Below are positions 26,297-35,802 of a stretch of DNA of 64,000 nt, piece by piece (the first letter of the stretch is position 1; each line of letters begins with the position of its first letter). Under the pieces are notes generated by a model. It was given only the letters and a program-made list of their open reading frames with translations. It was not told where the DNA came from and did no database searches. The stretch spans positions 2,480,001 through 2,544,000 of the forward strand of contig OZ241385.1 of NCBI GenBank assembly GCA_965200825.1. The letters are read 5' to 3'. Source of the stretch: Bin80 sp026709335 (lineage in GTDB: Bacteria > Bacteroidota > Rhodothermia > Rhodothermales > Bin80). Both the position numbers and the translations under genes were made by a program.

Positions 26297-26696
26297 TGAT
26301 CCCGCCAGGGCTCGAACCTGGGACCCTCTGATTAACTTACCACACCGGATTTCGCCGGCCACATGAATGTGTGTTGTGGTCTGGACCATCTCTTCACCCT
26401 TCCGGGATTTGGGGTGGGGTGGGCTGCGTATGGCCTCTGAGGGCTCTCTTGAATCCGCCTGAAGCGGATAGGACAGAAGTGTTTCCGATAAGCCCGTTAC
26501 GGCTATGGGGGTAGAACTGAACTGTCTGATTCAAGGTTGCCTGCTGATAACCCATAATATCCGGTGCATTTTTACGTGTAACGACGTAGCGACGGCTTTA
26601 GGGTGTCCCAGCATACAGCAGCCTCCACTCATGCAGTTTCCTGCATGAGGCTCCATGACTTAAAGTCAGATGCTCTTCCAACTGAGCTACGGGATC
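26297..26696 (-). tRNA. tRNA-Lys (anticodon UUU), split by a group I intron
   Basis: The 5' exon (26696-26663) is GATCCCGTAGCTCAGTTGGA then AGAGCATCTGACTT. The 3' exon (26335-26297) is TTAATCAGAGGGTCCCAGG then TTCGAGCCCTGGCGGGATCA. Joined, the acceptor stem GATCCCG/CGGGATC, the D-stem, the anticodon stem TCTGA/TCAGA and the T-arm all pair, and the loop becomes CTTTTAA with anticodon TTT. CCA is not encoded. The 327-base insertion falls between anticodon positions 34 and 35. No other tRNA-Lys is in this window. Until the intron is removed the transcript cannot decode lysine. Confidence 0.9.
26336..26662 (-). ncRNA. Group I self-splicing intron in tRNA-Lys
   Basis: 327 nt with no reading frame for a homing endonuclease. 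The base before the 5' splice site is U and the last intron base is G (26336), as required. On the transcript, TCAGAGGCCATACGCAGCCC (26440-26421) matches the R core element and AAGAGATGGTCC (26394-26383) the S element. A 9-bp hairpin with a GAAA tetraloop (26628-26649) fits P2. The exon end CUU can pair with GAG at about 26652-26650 with a U-G at the splice site. The small size and tRNA location fit subgroup IC3, as in Azoarcus tRNA-Ile and cyanobacterial tRNA-Leu. The subgroup is inferred. Confidence 0.85.
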
Positions 26697-26721
26697 AGAA
26701 TGTAGAGAACAGTGCGCTAAT

Positions 26722-27153
26722 TTACGGCAAATTTTCCGAATGTTCCATCATTCGGAGTTGTGCCTCCCACAATGTTTCCATTGGAAAACGCAAAATCAAT
26801 CTCCCCTTTAACTTCGAACGGTCAAAATTGATGAAACCATGAGCCAGATAAATTTCTGACGGAAGGCATCTCCAGAGGAGTTTAATTTCTCGATCTCCCT
26901 GTCGATAATCGTCTGTAACAATCATTCCGACTAAACAATTTTCACCGGAACCCACAAATACATCTACCTCTGCACGGTCTGAGCTTATTGTATTACAGAT
27001 GAATCCATAATCCATTGGATAAATAATACTTGGATATCGAGGATGGGGAGTATACTTTGGGCGATCCAGTGAAACGCCTTCAGTCAGAATTAATTGTTCC
27101 CACCTGTCCCAGGGAAATTTTTTCTGCAGGAGCGAGGCATAAACATCTGTCAT
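26722..27153 (-). CDS. Inorganic pyrophosphatase-like protein
   Basis: 143 residues. The core YPSIIYPMDYGFICNTI and AEVDVFVGS, then LVGMIVTDDYRQGDREIKLL, follows the soluble family I pyrophosphatase order (YPxNYGFI, DPxDVLV, then G..KMxD), but several acidic metal ligands are replaced and the protein is shorter than the standard 170-180 residues. It may hydrolyse a related phosphate compound or have lost activity. Its start overlaps the stop of aspS by 4 bp, so the two are co-translated. Pyrophosphate released by tRNA charging gives the pairing a logic. Confidence 0.7.
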   Translation of the reverse strand: MTDVYASLLQKKFPWDRWEQLILTEGVSLDRPKYTPHPRYPSIIYPMDYGFICNTISSDRAEVDVFVGSGENCLVGMIVTDDYRQGDREIKLLWRCLPSEIYLAHGFINFDRSKLKGRLILRFPMETLWEAQLRMMEHSENLP

Positions 27154-28979
27154 TCGGATTTTGGGGTATATTGAATCTGTAGCTCATCCAATCTTTCGGA
27201 TTCAACCAGTGCGGGGGTTCCAGACATGGGTTCTTGCGCACTTTGTGTCTTTGGGAATGCGATCACTTCTCTGAGAGAAGCAGATTTGGAAAGTAGCATA
27301 ACAATTCGATCTAACCCCAAGGCAATGCCTCCATGTGGAGGGGCTCCATAACGCAGAGCTTCAAGTAGAAATCCAAAACGTTCTTCACTTTCTTCGTCAG
27401 GGATTCCAAGAATCCCGAAAACTTGTTTTTGGATTTCACGATCGTGAATTCGGATGGATCCGCCTCCAATCTCCATACCATTCAATACGATGTCGTAAGC
27501 GCGGGCCCGAACACGATTCGGTTGGGTTTCTATCAATGCGAGGTCTTCCGCCCGTGGAGATGTAAACGGGTGATGCATAGATGAATAACGTTTCTTTTGT
27601 CTATCCCATTGCAAGAGAGGAAAATCTGTGATCCAGGCAAATTTCCACAAAGTATCATCTATGTAACCGAGCTCTTGTGCCATATGGAGGCGGAGAGATC
27701 CCATTTGCTCCTGTACAGTGGGCCAAGTACCACAAAGTATAAGAAGGAGGTCCCCCGTTTTGGCCCCGGAGACTGCGATTGCGTCGCCTACAAAAGATTC
27801 AGGAAGAACATGAGATTTTACAGAACATTTTGGAGGTGACCCATCTGAGGGGATTCGTATATGAATCAAACCGCCGGCTCCAATTTGTTTACGAACTACG
27901 GTTTTATCCAAGCGATCCATGTATCCTCTTCCCTTCTCACCAAATTTTGGAATTACGAGACCCAAAACAGCTCCGCCCGCAGATAGTACCTGATCAAATA
28001 CGCGGAATCCAGAGTTTTCGAAGGATGAACTCAGATTACAGACCGGAAGATCAAAGCGCAGGTCAGGCTTGTCAGAGCCATATTTCCACAGAGCATCCTG
28101 GTATGTTATCCGAGGAAAGGGGAGCGAGAGGTCGACATTTAACACCTTTTTCCAGAGATCTTTCATCAATCCCTCCGTTAGAGTGTAGATAGCCTCTTCT
28201 GTTGCAAACGTCATTTCTACATCAATTTGAGTAAACTCCGGCTGTCGATCCGCGCGAAGATCTTCATCCCGAAAGCATTTAACAATCTGTACATACTTGT
28301 CCAATCCCCCGACCATTAAGAGTTGCTTGTATGTTTGGGGGCTTTGAGGGAGGGCATAGAAAGATCCTGGATGAACGCGGCTCGGAACCAGGTAGTCACG
28401 CGCGCCTTCAGGAGTTGATTTCATGAGCGTTGGTGTTTCTATCTCAAGAAATCCCTGCATATCAAAGTATCGATGAATCACTTGATAAGCTTGATGTCTG
28501 AGGATCAATTTTTGCTGCATATCGGGCCTTCGAAGGTCTAGATATCGATACCGTAAGCGCAAATCTTCGGAGGCAAGGAGGGTCTTCTGTGCATGGGCGG
28601 AGATCGAAAAGGGTAATGCCTCCGATTCAGATAGAATAAGAAGGCTTTCTACTCGAACTTCAATCCTTCCTGTTGAAATTTTAGGATTAACAGTTTCGGC
28701 AGAACGGAGAGTAACCGAACCTGTAACAGATATGACATATTCGTTACGCAGGCGATCTGCGAGTTCATGTGCAGAGGGATTATCTTGAGGGGAGAAGACA
28801 ATCTGGGTCAGGCCGTAGCGATCCCTGAGATCCACAAAAATAACCCCTCCCAAGTCACGTCGGGTATCGACCCATCCCTTAAGGGTTACCGGTTTGTCTA
28901 AGTGTGCATCAGAGAGTTCGCCGCAGGTATGGGTTCGAGCCGAGTGCTGAACTCCAACGTTTTCAGAATAGTGGGACAT
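27150..28979 (-). CDS. aspS: Aspartyl-tRNA synthetase
   Basis: Class II synthetase of about 609 residues. The OB-fold anticodon domain comes first (LKGWVDTRRDLGGVIFVDLR), then motif 1, motif 2 (FRDEDLRADRQPEFTQIDVE), the bacterial GAD insertion (middle third), and motif 3 (GIALGLDRIVMLL). I choose ATG 28979 (MSHYSENVG); a TTG at 29018 would add 13 residues not seen in the family. The bacterial form may be discriminating or non-discriminating; this is not decided here. It overlaps the pyrophosphatase-like gene by 4 bp. Confidence 0.96.
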   Translation of the reverse strand: MSHYSENVGVQHSARTHTCGELSDAHLDKPVTLKGWVDTRRDLGGVIFVDLRDRYGLTQIVFSPQDNPSAHELADRLRNEYVISVTGSVTLRSAETVNPKISTGRIEVRVESLLILSESEALPFSISAHAQKTLLASEDLRLRYRYLDLRRPDMQQKLILRHQAYQVIHRYFDMQGFLEIETPTLMKSTPEGARDYLVPSRVHPGSFYALPQSPQTYKQLLMVGGLDKYVQIVKCFRDEDLRADRQPEFTQIDVEMTFATEEAIYTLTEGLMKDLWKKVLNVDLSLPFPRITYQDALWKYGSDKPDLRFDLPVCNLSSSFENSGFRVFDQVLSAGGAVLGLVIPKFGEKGRGYMDRLDKTVVRKQIGAGGLIHIRIPSDGSPPKCSVKSHVLPESFVGDAIAVSGAKTGDLLLILCGTWPTVQEQMGSLRLHMAQELGYIDDTLWKFAWITDFPLLQWDRQKKRYSSMHHPFTSPRAEDLALIETQPNRVRARAYDIVLNGMEIGGGSIRIHDREIQKQVFGILGIPDEESEERFGFLLEALRYGAPPHGGIALGLDRIVMLLSKSASLREVIAFPKTQSAQEPMSGTPALVESERLDELQIQYTPKSE

Positions 28980-29103
28980 CTTACTTATATCTTTTGATCG
29001 GTGATAAGTAGCCAGCAACTATACAGTCAATCATATAGAATCGGCCATATTACATGAAGGTTTATCCAAAGACTCGTATTTTACACATCATTGTACCACA
29101 TAG

Positions 29104-30609
29104 ATGAACATGACCGATATTAAATCCACACAAACTGCACAATGGTTCGGACACCCCCGAGGGCTATCCACGTTATTTTTTACCGAGCTTTGGGAGCGAT
29201 TCAGTTATTACGGTATGCGAGCTCTTTTGGTGCTTTTTATGACCACCGCAGCCGCACAGGAGAATCCTGGATTGAACTTCGGGGAAGGTAAAGCAGGAGC
29301 AATTTATGGTCTCTATACTTTTTTCGTATATGTTTTAGCCTTACCAGGAGGCTGGGTTGCAGATAATATCTGGGGGCAACGGAAGGCAGTATTTGTAGGG
29401 GGATGTATCATTGCTTTGGGTCATTTTACGATGGCAGGGCCGCTGGTGGGGATACCAGATAACTTCAGCTTTTTTGTGGGCTTGATGTTCATCGCGATTG
29501 GGACGGGTTTGCTTAAACCGAATGTAAGCACTATGGTTGGCGACTTGTATCCGGAAGGTGGCGCAAGGCGAGACGCAGGATTTTCAATTTTTTATACGGG
29601 GATCAATTTGGGTGCGTTTGCGGGGCCGATTCTCACAGGATGGCTTGGTGAGGCATACAACTGGCATTATGGTTTTTCGCTAGCAGGCCTGGGAATGATT
29701 CTTGGGCTGATCCAATATCGACTAGGTGCAAAACATCTTGGAAATGCTGGTTTGTTGAGTAGGGAGAAATCTGGGGATAACCTCAGAAATAAGACCCGTG
29801 TAACCTATATCGTGATTGTTATTTCATGTGTGATTGCTGCCTTGGCGGGCACATTGCTTTTACAGAGTCTATCACTCGAGAAGCTTGCGGCTTCGCTTGG
29901 TTATGCAGTCATTGTGATTGCGGTACTATTTTTTGTGTATCTCTTATTTTTTACAGAGCACACGGGGTTAGAGAAGAGACGGATGCTTGTCATTTTCTGG
30001 TTGTTTATTCTTTCGGCCGTTTTTTGGTCGGGATTTGAGCAGGCGGGATCATCTCTCAACCTGTTTGCCCGTGACTCTACTAACAGAATAATTGCAGGAT
30101 GGGAGTTGCCGGCTAGTTGGCTTCAGTCGATTAATGCCACATTTATTATTCTTCTTGCTCCCGTATTTGGATCTCTCTGGATAACGCTGGCTCGACTCAA
30201 ACGTAACCCTTCAATTCCCGTCAAATTTGCTATCGGGCTTTCCGGATTAGCAGGAGGTTTTTTTGTGATCGCTTGGGGGGCCGCCAATGCGGGAAATGAT
30301 GCATTGGTTTCTCCGGTCTGGCTTATAGTGATGTATTTTCTTCATACGGTGGGCGAGTTGAGTCTGAGCCCGGTTGGATTGTCTTCGATTACCAAATTGG
30401 CTCCTGCAGGGAGGGTGGGGCAAATGATGGGAGTCTGGTTTATTGCCACTGCTCTTGGGAATTTATTTGCTGGGCTCGTTGCTGGTCAACTGGAGACGTT
30501 GGCTCCGGTTGAACTCTTTGGTAATGTCGCAATGACAATTGGAATTGCAGGAGTTGTAGCTTTTGTGACTTTCCCATTGATTAAGCGCCTGATGGGAGAT
30601 GTCGATTAG
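29104..30609 (+). CDS. POT-family proton-coupled peptide transporter
   Basis: Imports di- and tripeptides with protons. 501 residues with about 14 membrane helices. The N-terminal family signature is ELWERFSYYGMRALL (ExxERFxYYG). The second signature region reads FSIFYTGINLGAFAGP, and KPNVSTMVGDLY is the conserved block after helix 4. It is divergent from aspS across about 124 bp. Substrate range is not predictable. Confidence 0.92.
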   Translation: MNMTDIKSTQTAQWFGHPRGLSTLFFTELWERFSYYGMRALLVLFMTTAAAQENPGLNFGEGKAGAIYGLYTFFVYVLALPGGWVADNIWGQRKAVFVGGCIIALGHFTMAGPLVGIPDNFSFFVGLMFIAIGTGLLKPNVSTMVGDLYPEGGARRDAGFSIFYTGINLGAFAGPILTGWLGEAYNWHYGFSLAGLGMILGLIQYRLGAKHLGNAGLLSREKSGDNLRNKTRVTYIVIVISCVIAALAGTLLLQSLSLEKLAASLGYAVIVIAVLFFVYLLFFTEHTGLEKRRMLVIFWLFILSAVFWSGFEQAGSSLNLFARDSTNRIIAGWELPASWLQSINATFIILLAPVFGSLWITLARLKRNPSIPVKFAIGLSGLAGGFFVIAWGAANAGNDALVSPVWLIVMYFLHTVGELSLSPVGLSSITKLAPAGRVGQMMGVWFIATALGNLFAGLVAGQLETLAPVELFGNVAMTIGIAGVVAFVTFPLIKRLMGDVD

Positions 30610-30736
30610 AGAAATTCTATCTGTTAATTTTTGGTGAGCGTAGGGATATCAATCCGATACGAAGGAATAGATTTCTCGGCGCGCAAATAATTATCTGCGC
30701 CGGATCAAATCTGCCCACTGCCAATTTATGCCCGTC

Positions 30737-31912
30737 TCACAATAAAAGCTGAAGACTCTTTTTCTTGGCGTATAGTTCTGCATATTCAATTGCCTGAACC
30801 AAGCCGTCAATCATCCTGTCCAACTGAAGATGAGATTGTGCATACTCATATGCATGAAGCGAAAAATCGACTTGTTTTTTTAGAACCGTCTGTGTCGCAT
30901 TCACGAGTGCATTAAGATCACCATACTCGGCCATCATGCCGTTCATACCTGGCTGTAAGTAGGCAATTTCAGGGCTGTGATAACGAATTCGGGGGTCAGG
31001 GCTCTTACAAGTAACAATCGGAAGTCCCAAGCAAAATGCATGATTGACATTCAAGCCTACATATCCTGGACATACCATGACATCCGAAGCATATATCCAT
31101 GGGGCTGAATCTTCTAGCTCAGATATTCGGCCGAGCATGAATATATTTGTCAGCCTTTCATGTTGAATGCGAGCTTCAAGTTTTGCTCGTTCTGGGCCGT
31201 CCCCAATGATGACGAGTGTTGCGTTGCCCACGGTACTCAAGGATTTATGCAAATCAAGTAGAACCTCGACACGTTTCTCTTTAATGAGGCGCCCAACAAA
31301 CACCACTGTCTTTCCATTCTCTGGCAGACCGAGACGGGAACGAACTGCTTGTTTTCGTTCAGATGCCAACTCCCTTTTTAGCCGAAACAATTTATTCGTA
31401 TCCAAGGTGTTCGGTGCGACAAAACAAGCCTCGTTTGATATGTATGGTTCGATTAATTCAGCAATTTGGTGGGTATAGCAGACGCAACCGTTTACTCCCT
31501 TTGCCATAGCGATTCTATATCGGTCAGGTAGGCTACGTTCCGAAAATTTTCGTTGGTTAGAAGAGAAATGCCCCCAAAGTAATGTACCAATTCGTTTCCT
31601 TTTTGCAATATTCAACAACCAGGGTAACGAAATTGTACGTGGAGATTCTTCTGCCAAGATGACAACAGGGTTACATTCAATCACCGGTTTCACACTCTGA
31701 ATCAGGGCTTTGTGCCCGCCAATCCACCTATTCTTTAGTTGAATAGATTTGTAGCCTGTGGGGGATTTATTGGATGGATTTTTAAAAGATGTATCATGAG
31801 AGGAGCCAGCACAAACAACGAGCCTGCCGTTTAACCGATCGTTCAGTTTCTTCAAGATCGGTCTTCGGTATTCCGGGACAAAGCGTGCCACATAGGCAAT
31901 AGGAAGATTCAT
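30737..31912 (-). CDS. Glycosyltransferase, GT4-like
   Basis: 391 residues with a GT-B fold. The C-terminal nucleotide-sugar domain shows VVFVGRLIKEKRVEVLL, LVIIGDGPERAKLEARI and, near residue 280, VMVCPGYVGLNVNHAFCLGL. The N-terminal acceptor domain begins AYVARFVPEYRRPILKKLN. It overlaps the upstream glycosyltransferase by 4 bp and is the last gene of the exopolysaccharide operon. The sugar and linkage are unknown. Confidence 0.85.
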   Translation of the reverse strand: MNLPIAYVARFVPEYRRPILKKLNDRLNGRLVVCAGSSHDTSFKNPSNKSPTGYKSIQLKNRWIGGHKALIQSVKPVIECNPVVILAEESPRTISLPWLLNIAKRKRIGTLLWGHFSSNQRKFSERSLPDRYRIAMAKGVNGCVCYTHQIAELIEPYISNEACFVAPNTLDTNKLFRLKRELASERKQAVRSRLGLPENGKTVVFVGRLIKEKRVEVLLDLHKSLSTVGNATLVIIGDGPERAKLEARIQHERLTNIFMLGRISELEDSAPWIYASDVMVCPGYVGLNVNHAFCLGLPIVTCKSPDPRIRYHSPEIAYLQPGMNGMMAEYGDLNALVNATQTVLKKQVDFSLHAYEYAQSHLQLDRMIDGLVQAIEYAELYAKKKSLQLLL

Positions 31913-33084
31913 TGCAATGCATGTTTGAGAGCTAGCTCAAACTGATCAGTAATTCGATTGAGATCAAATTTTCGATTCGCCCAAGCCTGTCCTTTTTTCC
32001 CCATAGATTGGCATAGTTCGGGTTCATCAATTAGCATCAGAGCGTCTTGAGTGAAGCTGTCAAAGTCGTCTGGTTCTGTCACAAGCCCTGCACCCGAACA
32101 TTCAAGGATACGTGAGGCGAGGTTGGCCTTGGGCGCAGAAGTAAGAATTGGTTTACCCGCGCAGAGGCAGGTAAGTACCTTTGATGGCACAGAAAATTCT
32201 CCAGCATCTTCGGTTAGTAGGACCAAGAGAATCTGTGCTGCAGCGTACATTGCCGGTAATTGCTCCCGGGGTTGATAGGGAAGAATTGTCAGGTTAGAGA
32301 TATCACGTTCAGAGATTGTTTTTTTGAGCCAATCTGCGCCTGCTCCCTGAGAAACAACCACAATATGAGCGCGCTCATCGACATGTTGAGCAAGATCAGC
32401 GAGTATAGCTGGATTATGCTTCATGCTCAGAGTACCAGCATAAAGCAGAAGCGGGCGTTTTTCGAGTTGATACTGCTTTGCCCATGTTGAGGGATTGCCT
32501 TGGAATGGGGCCAGAGTTCCCCAATTTTCAATAATATGATAGCGATCAGGTGAGATTCCAAGTTTTTGAAGGTGAATACAAAAGTCCTCTGTAATTAAGA
32601 TTACAGCATCACTTCTACGAAGCAATTGAGCCTCAATCATCTGAAAATACGATCCAATCGATGAAGCAAAAAAAGGCAATCTTGCCTTGAGAATCTTTGA
32701 AGCTGCCACGCCAATCAAATCTTGCAACCAGAATATAAATGGAATCCCATTCTGCCTGCACATTTTTTGGATGTATTGTTGTGCATTCAGTGGAGTGTTT
32801 GCAGAAATCACGATATCCGGACGGAAATCCAGAATGGTGCGCGCAGCCAAGCGTCCGTACTCTTTCTCTTGCAACCAACGCTGTATGAAGCTATATTTGT
32901 TGAGCGGGCGAGAAGTTTGGATTGGCAGAAGAGTGATTTCGGTTGAATTCTCGCTCACATTGTTGGGAGTGGTAGTTAGACTATTGCAATAGGCATGACC
33001 AACGTCATACCCACGACTCTGGAGTGTGTGGCTCAGTGTGACTGGAAATGCATAAGCTCCAAAATCGTGGATGAGTATTCGCAT
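31909..33084 (-). CDS. Glycosyltransferase, GT4 type
   Basis: 391 residues with a GT-B fold. It starts MRILIHDFGAYAFPVTLSHT. The C-terminal half has LLLYAGTLSMKHNPAILADL, HIVVVSQGAGADWLKK and, as the EX7E-like donor region, AGEFSVPSKVLTCLCAGKPI. It resembles colanic-acid-type WcaI transferases. It lies 76 bp after the ligase gene and overlaps the next transferase by 4 bp. Confidence 0.88.
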   Translation of the reverse strand: MRILIHDFGAYAFPVTLSHTLQSRGYDVGHAYCNSLTTTPNNVSENSTEITLLPIQTSRPLNKYSFIQRWLQEKEYGRLAARTILDFRPDIVISANTPLNAQQYIQKMCRQNGIPFIFWLQDLIGVAASKILKARLPFFASSIGSYFQMIEAQLLRRSDAVILITEDFCIHLQKLGISPDRYHIIENWGTLAPFQGNPSTWAKQYQLEKRPLLLYAGTLSMKHNPAILADLAQHVDERAHIVVVSQGAGADWLKKTISERDISNLTILPYQPREQLPAMYAAAQILLVLLTEDAGEFSVPSKVLTCLCAGKPILTSAPKANLASRILECSGAGLVTEPDDFDSFTQDALMLIDEPELCQSMGKKGQAWANRKFDLNRITDQFELALKHALQ

Positions 33085-33160
33085 GATCCCAAAAATCTAA
33101 ATAATGCTCTTCACATGATCAATTGTGAAGATTTTGAAAGGCTAAAATCCTGCTATTGTC

Positions 33161-34612
33161 TTAGCCATGATTTGTGATCGGAGGAGTGGATGTGTTAAGC
33201 TTTTGAGATATTCTTTGACCAGCTCCTGTCGCCAACCCTGCGGCAAGGGCGATTACGAATAGATAATTCTTCAAGAAAAAAGGATTTTGTGTCAAGGTGG
33301 AAACGGTCAATGCGACCAAAGGTACGGCACCTGCCAAGCCAGCAAGGCGGGCCCACCGGTCCGATACATCACTCCGAAATGCATACAAACCTGATTTGAT
33401 GGAGGAATACCAAAAATACAAGACCAACCCCAGCCCCCAAAGACCATACTTATACCATAGGCCTACATATCCGTTATGCACAAACGAATCCGTATGTGTC
33501 ACTTGATGCACAATATCATAGAACAGGTACGATACACCGGGGCCGTATCCAATCAGGGGATTTACGATGATTTTCTCAAAAACGGCGCTGGTTTCACGGA
33601 ATCGATTCACGAGGGATAAATCTTGTGAGAAAGCCATTGTGATAGAACCGAAGCGCTCAATAATCCCCTCAAGAACGACATTCAAAAAAGGGCCAATTAG
33701 AGCATATCCTACTCCGAGAATCACGAGAGTAATAGATCCACCAATCGTCAATAATTTGATCCTTGCAGGCGTCCGGACCAGCAGAATGAGTGAAAGAGTT
33801 CCCAATAAAAACGCCAGCCAAGATCCACGGGATTGGGTCATAATCAATCCAGCAAATGTGAGTGCCAAAGCGCTTATGGAAAGCAGGACTGAAGTTGGGC
33901 CTCGGGCATAGACCAGTAAAATTAGACTCATCAGTGCACCAATCATCAGCAGACCATCATTCACAACGACTCTTGAGCCGGCGATGTGGGATAATGAGAT
34001 AGCGTTGGAGAGATCCGATGCATAGTTAAACGTATTTGATAAAGCCACAGTACTGCACATGACAATCATTGTGACGAGAATGATTTTTGGCCCAAGTTTG
34101 TGATAAGCCACCGTATGTTTAACAGGAAAATAGATTAGCAGCATGGAAAGCGATAGCAACTCACTGGCAGCTATTCGAAACTCTCCTTGAAATACTCCCG
34201 TCAGGATCAGTGTTACAGGTAAGAGTCCTAAAAATATGGCTAGTGCCCAATCAGCTTTTTCTGTCAGAATCTTTTCAGGATCGAAAAATGCGTGACGAAG
34301 AAGCCATGTCATCAGAAGTACGAGGAGGTAAGCAGCATAGGCAATTTCGATAGCCTGGAACCCCGTTTCATTTGATGCCATCAGTACAAATCCCAATATA
34401 GCAGCCATAAGATTCAGCACGGGATTTGCGAAGAAAACACATATAGCACCGACCATCAAAATCGCTACAGGTAGTGCAATAACGAATGATATCGATCCGG
34501 TATTAGCAAGGCCCAAGGTAATAGCTATGCCTACGATAAATCCAGCGGTCAATATTGCGGTTCCGGTTCGAGAGAACTTTATGGTTGGGGGATTGGATGC
34601 AATCTGTCCCAT
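33161..34612 (-). CDS. O-antigen ligase / Wzy-like membrane protein
   Basis: About 483 residues with ten or more membrane helices and a large periplasmic loop between about residues 310 and 400, as in WaaL/Wzy proteins (the loop includes NRFRETSAVFEKIIVNPLIG and HTDSFVHNGYVGLW). Such proteins polymerise or ligate polysaccharide chains at the periplasmic face. The start is ATG 34612 (MGQIASNPPT); the frame open to 34759 overlaps the upstream chain-length gene and is rejected. The operon order after export and chain-length genes fits a polymerase or ligase role. Confidence 0.82.
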   Translation of the reverse strand: MGQIASNPPTIKFSRTGTAILTAGFIVGIAITLGLANTGSISFVIALPVAILMVGAICVFFANPVLNLMAAILGFVLMASNETGFQAIEIAYAAYLLVLLMTWLLRHAFFDPEKILTEKADWALAIFLGLLPVTLILTGVFQGEFRIAASELLSLSMLLIYFPVKHTVAYHKLGPKIILVTMIVMCSTVALSNTFNYASDLSNAISLSHIAGSRVVVNDGLLMIGALMSLILLVYARGPTSVLLSISALALTFAGLIMTQSRGSWLAFLLGTLSLILLVRTPARIKLLTIGGSITLVILGVGYALIGPFLNVVLEGIIERFGSITMAFSQDLSLVNRFRETSAVFEKIIVNPLIGYGPGVSYLFYDIVHQVTHTDSFVHNGYVGLWYKYGLWGLGLVLYFWYSSIKSGLYAFRSDVSDRWARLAGLAGAVPLVALTVSTLTQNPFFLKNYLFVIALAAGLATGAGQRISQKLNTSTPPITNHG

Positions 34613-34638
34613 GGCATGGGTATCGCAGGATGAGGTTT

Positions 34639-35802
34639 TTACGCTACCCCAGATGAACTGAGTTTTGATGCAATGAGCGCGTGATTCTGCTTCCACCAAG
34701 CACTTGCAAGCACATAAAGCAAGGAGAGCATAAAGCCGGAGAGGGTACTGACTACACAAATGGCGGCACGCCAGGGGCGAGCTTTCTCGGTGGGCGGGAT
34801 CGCAGGATCGAGTACCTGTACTGATTTGGCGGCACGCTCCTCTGACAATCTGGCTTCTTCCAATAATGGGCGTGCGAATTCAATTAGGCTGGTTAAAATG
34901 ACAGATTCAACCTGTAAGTCTGCAAATCTAAATGCAACTTCTGGGAGATCTTCCCGAGCAACAGGCATAAGCCGTTCGGCGCCTTCAAGTGCCCGATTAT
35001 AGGATTGACTGGCCTGTTCAACTGCGTTCTGGGCGGCTTTCGTCTGGGAATGGTTTGGACCATAAAGGAAGAGTAGCTTATCGAACTCAAGTTCGGCGAG
35101 GAAAATCTGAGATCTCCACTCGGTCAATCCTTCCATAAAGGCCGCTCCCTGTGTGGGTAGGTCCAATATTCCGGTCTGTTGCTGGAGTTCACGAACAGAT
35201 AACAGGACCGTATTTAGGCTGTCTTCAATTTCCTGGTAACGTTTTTCTACGGCAAGGCGATAAGATCTGGCTGTTTCTGTGGACAACTCAATTCCAATAC
35301 GATTCAATTCAGTGACAAAGAAATTGGCCATATTGGCTGCGCGCTGCGGATCTTGATCATATACCCGTATGGAGAGATAGTTGTATTCATTATCTACGAC
35401 AAACTCAATATTCCCCTCAAGCTCTTCAATCGTGTACTGCATGGGAGCATCGCTATCTGCGAGATCATATATTTCAATAAGACCAAACTCCTGCACTACA
35501 TTTTCCTTAATTGTGCGGCTGTTTAAGATAGCAAGTTGCTGTTGGTAATCACTGATCAGTCCACCAAGAAGTGAAGCGGTACCACCACCGATTCGGCCAG
35601 ATGCCAAGCTCGATAACAAGCCCGTAGAGGTTTGTCCGGGGACCAGAAGGCGCGTTTCAGCTAAATACCAATTTGAGAGAAATAAACTGATGATCACGGC
35701 TGCAATGGCAGTGCATCCCGTAACTCCAATCACAAACCATCGGCGGTTCAGGATCGTTCGGATAAGTAACCAGAAGGTTTCTGATGTTCTGAGATCCGTC
35801 AT
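34639..35802 (-). CDS. Wzz-type chain-length determinant protein
   Basis: About 387 residues. The first membrane helix lies near residues 25-45 (FVIGVTGCTAIAAVIISLFL), then a long periplasmic coiled coil with GNVR-like features, and the last helix is near 355-375 preceded by PAIPPTEKARPWR, the Pro-rich PxxPxxPxxP-like motif of polysaccharide co-polymerases. There is no kinase domain, so it is the Wzz/PCP-1 or split PCP-2 type. The ATG at 35802 overlaps the SLBB gene stop (ATGA). It regulates chain length together with the exporter. Confidence 0.88.
   Translation of the reverse strand: MTDLRTSETFWLLIRTILNRRWFVIGVTGCTAIAAVIISLFLSNWYLAETRLLVPGQTSTGLLSSLASGRIGGGTASLLGGLISDYQQQLAILNSRTIKENVVQEFGLIEIYDLADSDAPMQYTIEELEGNIEFVVDNEYNYLSIRVYDQDPQRAANMANFFVTELNRIGIELSTETARSYRLAVEKRYQEIEDSLNTVLLSVRELQQQTGILDLPTQGAAFMEGLTEWRSQIFLAELEFDKLLFLYGPNHSQTKAAQNAVEQASQSYNRALEGAERLMPVAREDLPEVAFRFADLQVESVILTSLIEFARPLLEEARLSEERAAKSVQVLDPAIPPTEKARPWRAAICVVSTLSGFMLSLLYVLASAWWKQNHALIASKLSSSGVA

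Noticed and set aside
26622..26696. The 5' tRNA-Lys exon as a truncated tRNA pseudogene
   Set aside because: The matching 3' half lies 327 bases on in the right orientation and the gap has group I core elements, so it is a split gene.
30670..30712. Hairpin CGGCGC...GCGCCG after the peptide transporter as terminator
   Set aside because: The loop is 14 bases and no T-run follows, so support is too weak.
34613..34759. N-terminal extension of the O-antigen ligase
   Set aside because: It overlaps the chain-length gene and is not membrane-protein-like; ATG 34612 fits.
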